Part shown: positions 56,776 through 64,000 of the stretch, one piece after another
Layout of the letters: the number at the start of each line of letters is the position of its first letter
Numbering within the stretch: the stretch's first letter is position 1
Origin: Isoetes taiwanensis
Taxonomy: Eukaryota > Streptophyta > Lycopodiopsida > Isoetales > Isoetaceae
Reading direction: 5' to 3'
NCBI GenBank assembly: GCA_021234155.1
Contig: JAJEKV010000271.1
Span: 312,001 to 376,000, forward strand
DNA: 64,000 nucleotides
The notes under the pieces: model-generated
Database searches by the model: none
The model's input: the letters and a program-made list of their open reading frames with translations, nothing else
What the model was told of the DNA's origin: nothing
Made by a program: the position numbers and the translations under genes

Positions 56776-57052
56776 TCCAATTGACTAGATGACTTCCTTT
56801 CCAAATGAAGTTTCTAATGATTTTCTCCAACTCCAAATATACACTTTTAGGAGAAACTAAGGCTGTAGAGAAATAGACATGAGAGCTAGCAAGAACAGAA
56901 TTTGCAATAATGGTTCTACTAGCAAGAATGAGATAGTTCCTATAATTATTCAGTTTTTTCTTAATTCTCAAAAGAATGGGATCCCAGAGGCCTTCAATGT
57001 TCTGTTTCATAGAAAGGGGCATACCCAATAATTTAGTAGCATGATCTGGAGA
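56776..57052 (-). pseudogene. L1 RT thumb, right half of the split copy
   Basis: On the minus strand: KLLGMPLSMKQNIEGLWDPI, ASRTIIANSVLASSHVYF and IIRNFIWKGSHLVNW. This is the stretch that should precede 50487 in the split L1. Roughly 85-95 bp (about 30 codons) between the halves are missing, consistent with a small target-site deletion when the plus-strand L1 inserted. Confidence 0.75.
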
Positions 57053-57905
57053 GAGAACCGAGAGAATTTATTGCTTACTAGTGTGACTGAATTACTGATA
57101 TCTGTTCGAATATAGCATGCAATACCGCCCCAGCCTCGTCTACTGCTACCTTGGACGTTCCACACTGAATCTAGCAAAACAAATCCCGGTATATCCAAGA
57201 CTCTATTGGTTTCATGTTCCCAAGTTTCTATGAAAGCAAGCACATCATGTTCAAAAAACATCTGCAAGTTGCTGATTACTGTATTCTCACTTAAGCCATG
57301 TACATTCCAAACTAGAAAGCGGTGGGTCTCGCATCTCTATGTATCCCGGTGTCTAATCACCAATTTATTATTCACAATATAGGCATTTTTACCTCCGTCT
57401 TTCAATAACAGCATTTTGCATTCTTTCTGTTGCTGCAGAGTAAGATCATCATTCAGCCATATTTTATGGCCTTTGAGATGACTTCTGCGTTGCATAACAC
57501 GTGTTCTTGTTTGCACATTCCCAAATTTCAGCAAGACTGGTCTTGATCTACCATCTATTCTCTTACCAATTCTTCTACAATGAGTGTGTCCAGGGTTGGC
57601 AAATGCATAATGTTCTGGAAAAGATCATCTACGATTTTTGTCTTCTTCCTCTTTAAGACCCACTACTAGTATATTTTTGGATCTTAGTGCTTTATCCCCA
57701 TGTTTTGATAATTGGGTTCCAATTGAAGACATGATTTGTGTTACCAACTAATATGTCGTAGGAGGAATGCCAAAGCCTGTTTTAGTCCCTTGGTTATCTT
57801 GTAATTCCTCAATTTTCTCTTCTAGTTCATCGACGCCCTTTTTGAGCTTATTAATTGTATCAGCAGTCTCACTGGATTCTGAACGCTTGCCATGCTCAGG
57901 AAGTA
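57053..57905 (-). mobile_element. Non-L1 LINE fragment: ORF1 C-terminus and endonuclease start
   Basis: On the minus strand, a coiled-coil-like stretch (INKLKKGVDELEEKIEELQD, about 57800-57870) leads through NILVVGLKEEEDKN to an ORF1 nucleic-acid-binding end (RPVLLKFGN..., LKGHKIWLNDDLT, 57400-57560). The endonuclease start FLVWNVHGLSENT and ETWEHETN...LLDSVWNV follow (57070-57330). The last block equals that at about 1320-1400, so this is the same family as the LINE at 1243-4365. It is cut at 57053 by the L1. Confidence 0.75.
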
Positions 57906-58690
57906 TTCAAGGTTTACTAAGCACAATCTGTATCCAAGCTTAAAATCCATCAAAAATAATTTTATTTACTCGTAAATTATAATGTGTTAATGTGTTTTTC
58001 AGTTTTGTCAAGCAGGAAATACAACTCATACTAACAAATGATGCCAAAAAGATTATCATAAGGTAGCATAAACCTTCTGTGGATAATGCTGGTTTGTCCA
58101 TCTGTGTATCTTAGCAATTGCAGCTTATACTTTTGTATGTCTTACATAATCTATTTGCATCCTCTAACAATTCATGTGCTGCTTGGGGTAGGGAGTCTCT
58201 ATTTGGAAACTCTTTTGTGTCATGATACTTGACAACTCATGCAAGATTAATGTACAGAAAACATGTTATACACATGGATGCAATAGCAGCGATTGTTTGT
58301 ACCGAATCTTCCATGATGACTTTCATCATTCTGACAATATTGGAAATGCACTTCATTTTACACTTTTGAAGGATCCTGATATGGAGTTTATCCATTGCGA
58401 TAATAAACATTGGACTTGGTTTCCATTTTTTCCTAACTTATCCAAAGATATGAAATAGGAGCAGATACTTTTGGCCTCAAATCTTATAGTATTTTGCAAA
58501 CTGTGTTATACAGTATACCGAAACTAGTACATGCATACCCCACAAACGAGGATTTCTATGTACGATCGAGATCGAGGAATAAAGGGCATATATGCTTATC
58601 CAACAGCTCTCGATGCCCGGAGTCACCCCCCCTGTGAATATGCACCCAAACCAAAGGGGGTTTAACGGGGAATTTTATTTTTAAGTGTGG
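57906..58690. other. Intergenic, nothing recognised
   Basis: No gene, RNA or repeat that I can support. A 78-codon plus frame at 58222-58458 has no recognisable domain. Confidence 0.5.
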
Positions 58691-59010
58691 AATGTAATGG
58701 TTTGTTTTATACCTAAAAAAAAATTTTGGCCCCTTCGGGGCCTTTAACAAACCAAAGAGCTCGAATGTAATAAATTGTATTTATTTTTAAAAAAATTGAG
58801 TCTTGGTTGCTTATTATAAACCAAGTCGTTGGCATATCTTTTCGAATATGCAACACAACATGGTTTATATGCTAGGACGTCTAACACATTTACAATATGA
58901 TACAAGCACCTCTTATACACATTTATAATATCATACAAAAGTAAAGATCTTCTGAGAATCGAACCTGGGTACTCCAAAGGGCCATTACAAAAATAAATCT
59001 AACTAATGAT
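58690..59010 (-). mobile_element. SINE-like segment with tRNA-type B box and terminal hairpin
   Basis: On the minus strand GGTTCGATTCT near 58955-58965 fits the RNA polymerase III B box (GGTTCGANNCC), with a weak A-box-like TTAGTTAGA about 40 bp upstream. The other end is a hairpin: outer arms TGGTTTGTT/AACAAACCA (58698-58706 and 58746-58754) and inner arms GGCCCC/GGGGCC with loop TTC (58728-58742), plus an A/T run. It could be a tRNA-derived SINE or chance. Confidence 0.35.
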
Positions 59011-59579
59011 GCATGTTGCTTCTAGATCTAAATTTTGGCCCACAAAGCTACAAGTACAATATCTAGCATTACCTTGCAAACTCACATTAAACACAACAAA
59101 ATTAGTAGCTTCATATAATTGCGCACAAAAATTATATGTAAATAGCCTGCGGCAAATTCCTTTGCAAGAGGTTTGCCAATACTGGCTTATACCTAAAACT
59201 GAGATTGCGAAATTGCTTATTTACTTCAAATATAGCATTCCCACATCCCAGACGCAGAGTATATAATAAGGGGTGGCCAAACTCAAGGAATGCTGAAGAC
59301 AACAAATAACACAAAAGTAATCTGCAGTGTCTACAAATCCACAAAACCGGTACATTCACTTTACATGGGAATGTTAAGCTTCTCTTCAACAACTATGACA
59401 TCCCCTTCCAAACCATTTGCTGATCTTATTGAATCGACTGTAACATGCCAACAAAACCAAAGTATTAAAGTAATCAGCAAGCCAAATTTTAAAATGTGCA
59501 ATGAGAAAGTTTTTCAATACGGGTTTTGAGAGCGATAGGAGTGTAACATGCTTAAGATCTCCTACATTGCTTCAGGCAA
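59011..59579. other. Intergenic, nothing recognised
   Basis: AT-rich, with short frames only. Confidence 0.5.
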
Positions 59580-59860
59580 CCTTCCGCGGAGACACATTTT
59601 GACCCTCTGAATGTTCAAGGCTTCGTGCATTGCCAGCAGCCAATTTAGGTCCTAGTATGCCGAGAGTCCTCAATAACACCAAGGTCACATATGCTGCATT
59701 CAAGGTACAGATGCTTGAATCCTATCCTTTTGATGTAAGGGTCTAATGATGAAACGTCCAGAATATGACATTGCAGAATCAAAGTCTCCTAGCAGGCCAT
59801 AGATATGTTCTGAATTTCACACACATCGCAATGCTCAATTTTTTGGGTTCCCGTGGACGT
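59580..59860 (-). pseudogene. Possible LRR-like coding remnant
   Basis: A minus-strand frame, with stops, reads IEHCDVCEIQNISMAC.., TLILQCHILDVSSLD and RIGFKHLYLECSICDLGVIE. The spacing of Leu/Ile and Cys resembles leucine-rich repeats of F-box/LRR or resistance-type proteins. No complete gene is visible around it. It may be an exon or an old pseudogene. Confidence 0.3.
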
Positions 59861-62800
59861 AAAAATTCATCTTATCTTATCTTTTTTATAATCAAATCAG
59901 AAGCCACTAAATTGACGACAACTTCATTATTGCTGATGTTGCTGGTCAATGTAATATATAGACATCACAAGCCCCTAAAACAATCCCAACAGAAATCTTT
60001 CATTGCACTTTGTGGCATAAACTATCTAATGTGTTATATTCTGCTGCGAGCAAAAGTAAGAAATACACATCTTATTTTTGTGGAAGCCTTTTTGGAGTAA
60101 AACTTGCAATATGATTCGAATAGGCAGCAGTCATTTCTTGGTTTCTTTCCTGGAACTCTGAGAGGATGCTGGCTGGGATAGGCCTGTAGCAAATTCTTAA
60201 TGCCATAGATTAAAGAAAAGGATTTGGGTTTAATAGTTACCTCCACCGCACCATGTGCCGTCAACTACCTATCTAAGTTCATCAAGGGCCGTCAAACTTA
60301 TTTTCAAGCTTTAAAGGATCTGGACATCAACATGTAAGTTTCAAACATACAGCCAAGAAAGGTCCAACGGGCTTGTTCCCTCGGTTTTTAGCCCTGCCAT
60401 AAGGAAACTGATAAGCTCAATGAAGAAATCTTTTCATATCTTATGAATAATGATGTCGGCAACATACAAGCTTTGACGCAGATTGATTTGAAGAACAAAT
60501 TGCTTATTCTAAACTATGAAGTGCAGATTAGCAAGCTAGAATCTTTAGAGAAATGCGTGTTACCATGTCAAAGGAAGATAGTCGGGAATATCCATGGAAG
60601 AATGCTCCACTCCGTCGGCTGGGTCTGTTAAAAGCGGGATGAGGGGACGCGCGCGTCTCCGGCACCATCGGAAAGGAAAGAGGGCATCTGCTCAAACAAA
60701 CGACGGATTTAGCCATAGCCTACTGTGGAAAAAAAAAAACCCTTAAAGCTAACCTTTCTAACCTTTTTTTCGGAGCTTCTGCTGCTTCGAAATCAAAGGA
60801 CAGACTTGTTCCTTCTCTTTGAAGATTCAGAGAAGTAAAAGAAGTAGGATTTGCCTCAGTTGCTTCGAAATCAAAGGACAGACCCTAACCAACACAACCC
60901 TAAAGTACATGTTCTCGAGCCCTGCGTGCCATTGGGTTTTTTTTTTTTTATTTCTTTATTTATTTGTGGAGGGTATGGGGGTAAACCATTGGTGATATGG
61001 AATTTAGACAATAAAATGCGGAGTGCACTCTAGATATACTGATTAGCATGCCTCATGCAATACGCCCATGAAATCATATGAAAACCATATCAAAAAGCGT
61101 ATAAAATCACAAAAAAACCCCCTGTTATAATGCTAGATATTCGATCCCCAAGCGATTGGAAGCTCCCATGTCCCAGCTGTTAGAACTTCCAAGTATATTG
61201 TCAGATCAAAAAATGATGCAGCTGAAGGTGTTTTTGGCCTTGTAGCAGAACAAGATAGGATACTCACGTTTGAACCTTGTAAAACAATGCAATTTTTTTG
61301 AAAAGGAAATTTATTTTCTCAAGGACTATAGAAGAGAATGGTCCTCCACAATTTATGGGTTTTACTTGAATATGTGTATATTATAGCATGATATATTTAT
61401 TACTAATATAAAGTCTTTTGTCCGCAATGTAATATGTGTAGCAAAGACAATTGCACAAAAGGCTCCTGAATGGCCGAAAATGGATTGCTCATCATGTAGC
61501 AAATCTTAAAGCTGGCTTTTCCTGGACAAAATTTGGAGATAATGTGACTGGGTTCATTTATGACATAAGTACATGGAGAAAAAGCCTTTCCAAATGCTTA
61601 AAATGTTGGCTCACTGTTTGAACATCAAGGGTCTTCATGATTCTAGAAGGATAATAAAGCTGGAGTTTATCTTTGATATGATCTATTGCATTATCATAGA
61701 TCAACATTTATTGTGTCAAAACAATATTAGCTGATAATGGGCATGGTGGGAATGGGTGGTTTAGTCTGAGAATTCATAAGAGATCTATAGAAAAAATAAT
61801 GATTATTATGTTTCAATGCTTTTTGCAAGAGACAAACCCAACCCAATAGCTAGAGGCAAGGTTGCCCACCTAAGAAGGTGGCATTGGGCTCTTAGAGATC
61901 TAATGATGCACCAGTAGCTATCTTGAACTGCATCTGTCACTCTTTCCTGCACTCGAATCCTGGGATTCTAGCCTGCTAGTATGAATGATACTTTCTTTAA
62001 ATGGTTTGCAAGGCGTAACTGGTGCAGAGTTCAAAATGTTAATGTATTTGCCTGAAAAGTCTAAGTCTGTTGGAGAACAACCATCCTCAGAAAGTATTCA
62101 AGAGTTCCTTAAACTTACATGCACAGTTTAATATATGCTTTTGTTTCTCTGAAGACCATATTTGAATATGCTTGTTATGTTAAACCATGTGATTTTTCAT
62201 CCTGCTTGTCCATGTCTTTCATAAGTTACTGGAAAATATGCAACTTGTAGGAGGGTCCTAGTTGGTGGTTCAATATATGATGGCAAGATAAACAATAACA
62301 TCTGTGAGAACATCAACTTAGGATAAAGTTTTTTAAGAAACAATCTTTTCTGAATGTCTGGAGAGGGGACATTTGAAGTTATTTTGACAGTGCCACAATC
62401 TTGTCGAGTACAACTATTCTCGATTGGTAAATGCAGTTTCATATTGCTGGCATATCATCGGTTTATGGTAATTTACACCCTTGACGTAAGTTAGCTCTCA
62501 GCATTCTACAGATTTGCTTTACGCAAGAAACTGGTGGGAAGAAGGTGAATTGGCAGGTTTGTGTACATCAGTCAACTCTCATTGGGCATTCCATTTGGTT
62601 CATCTTGAGATGATGCCCAACGGGAAATCAACTGGATTTTCATCCCTTCATTTTGATATAGTCTGATTGTTTGTTACCATTTGGAACATTTTTGCTTATA
62701 TCTCCTGCCGTAGGTGGAGATATGTAGTACAGGAACTATCTGACGATTTTTCTGATGCAGAACATGCATTCTCTTGTAGTGGATGTAGTACAAGAACTAT

Positions 62801-63506
62801 TTGAATTGTTACGTGGTTGATGTCTGTATGTTAGCATCAAAATAGCAATAAGACGCTTGAATCCATCATAAATCTACTCCACAACAAATGCCACATTGAT
62901 TTGTACTATATACAAGTTTTTGTACTACTCAATGCGTGTGTTAAGTCTGGCAAATGCATGGTATTTCAATTACTATACTTATTTTAAGTATTGCAGACAA
63001 AATCAAAAGCAGTATAGGCTGCATATATCCAACATCACTTAATTTCTTGGACATAAATATGACAGGAGATTTTGGAGCGTGATAATTCCTTCATTAATTG
63101 AAATCACACAACCTACAATACCACAATGTTTGGTATTTGTTGTAGAACCATATTATACCTAGCATGTGTTTTAACATACTACTATTAGAGTGTCATTTAA
63201 ACTCAAGATTTTTGTACATTCTATTAGTATGATGTAAGAGAGCACAATTTTATTGCTGACATTACATAGTCGAATATGAGATACAAAACACGCATTCACT
63301 ACACTCACATATGATCTTATAGTACAAAGCTCTTGATTACCATTAACACCATTTCAAATGATATGAAATCATCATTCTAATTTTCTGTATCTAACTCCTT
63401 CTAGCATGTAAACAAACCCTATTGATTACAACATGTCATCCTATTCCTCATGATTCAACTTCAAACCCACCCCATTCCCCAAGGCTGCATTACCGCTAGG
63501 TGTTTG
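59861..63506. other. Intergenic, nothing recognised
   Basis: Apart from the short direct repeat at 60783-60883, I see no gene, RNA or mobile element. Homopolymer tracts occur near 60730 (A) and 60938 (T). Confidence 0.45.
60783..60883 (+). repeat. 23-bp direct repeat, 78 bp apart
   Basis: An identical 23-bp word beginning TGCTTCGAAATC occurs at 60783-60805 and 60861-60883. The surrounding DNA is GC-richer than its neighbours and also holds a GCGCGCG stretch near 60650. No function is apparent. Confidence 0.85.
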
Positions 63507-63523
63507 TTTTTTTTTTTTTTTTT
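63507..63523 (-). repeat. T17 tract, possible retroposon tail
   Basis: Seventeen T followed by GGTATGTGCACC. On the minus strand it would be a poly(A) tail. No body recognised. Confidence 0.4.
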
Positions 63524-64000
63524 GGTATGTGCACCCCGCTTGGACATTGTAATAGTAATATGCTTTTTACAATTATCTAAACGAAGGGAAAGGTTGAATT
63601 TCATGACTTTATACAATGTAATACACCATATCTGGAAAGATAAAAGTCAATTAGTTTGCCTTATTTTTCGTGGAGATATGCTGAAACAACTCTTAACCAG
63701 ACCCCTTTGGAACTTCGTGACGGAGCTGAAAGCCAGGCCCAGCAGATTTGAAGATTTGTGCCACTGTATAAACTACATAAGAATAATGCGTTTTTGATGT
63801 CCAAGACGAGCACGAAATGAACCAGCTCAGTAAAAGAAATGCCTTAAGTTAGCATTGAGATAGGTATTGCCCCGCGCCCTGATCACTTCATGATTCAACC
63901 TGATTAAGAACTGTTGACCCTTTTTGTAGGTTCTTTCAAAATGATCCGCAGATGCATGATTAAGTTTGATCGATGGCTGGCACTTTCTGCAGCAATGATT
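63524..64000. other. Window end, nothing recognised
   Basis: A 115-codon plus frame (63450-63797) crosses the T tract and has no domain I can support. Confidence 0.4.

Noticed and set aside
60528-60716. Minus-strand frame starting MAKSVVCLSRCPLSF, possible gene start
   Set aside because: Short, with no domain and no continuing exon recognisable on that strand. GC-rich surroundings alone do not support a gene.
1-64000. CRISPR arrays, bacterial operons or organelle genes
   Set aside because: No regularly spaced repeats with unique spacers, no ribosome-binding-site-led gene clusters and no plastid or mitochondrial coding blocks seen. All evidence points to plant nuclear DNA.

Overview
This window is nuclear DNA from a land plant with a repeat-dominated genome. 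The evidence is chromodomain Ty3/gypsy elements primed by initiator tRNA-Met, plant-type L1 LINEs, a Cassandra-like 5S-bearing repeat and a plant F-box/kelch-like gene. The large share of decayed LINEs, including a non-L1 family, makes a fern or gymnosperm more likely to me than a small-genome angiosperm, but the sequence does not settle this. I see only one host gene: an apparently intronless F-box gene at 20526-21648, with G-boxes and a TATA box upstream and one apparent single-base frameshift in a T8 run.

Layout. 1-7360: a decayed non-L1 LINE (+), a diverged LTR end and an L1 (-). 7361-18870: AT-rich DNA with two pentanucleotide microsatellites of the same motif on opposite strands, two dispersed repeat families, a 5S-rRNA-bearing direct-repeat structure that looks like a Cassandra TRIM, and L1 pieces on both strands. 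18870-24350: the F-box locus and plain intergenic DNA. 24353-49197: a three-level retrotransposon nest. A minus-strand chromovirus (element 2) was hit in its 3' untranslated region by a plus-strand copy of the same family (element 1, 26091-43202, target duplication ATCAA). The gag gene of element 1 was in turn hit by a small non-autonomous LTR element (element 3, 32407-36198, minus strand). 49198-57905: a minus-strand L1 split by a nearly complete plus-strand L1, next to a second piece of the non-L1 LINE. 57906-64000: mostly featureless, with a SINE-like segment and a possible LRR-like coding remnant.

The most unusual part is the 5' third of element 1. Between the primer binding site and gag it carries two extra genes. 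The first (28437-29673) is a decayed histone H3 variant that looks like a centromeric H3 (CENH3): it starts MARTKH, has a very long charged tail, and ends in a histone fold that aligns by eye without gaps to plant CENH3. The second (30389-31892) is an unrecognised ORF whose C-terminal half is also present in element 2, so it belongs to the family. Each gene is preceded by the same promoter-like module: two copies of a ~65-bp hairpin about 200 bp apart, a TATAAATAG box, and an ATG 110-121 bp further on. A chromodomain retrotransposon carrying a centromeric-histone-like gene under its own promoter is, to my knowledge, undescribed. It suggests a link between the element and centromeric chromatin, but every copy here is broken by frameshifts or stops, so activity would have to be looked for in other copies. 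All statements come from reading the sequence; no alignment or database search was run.
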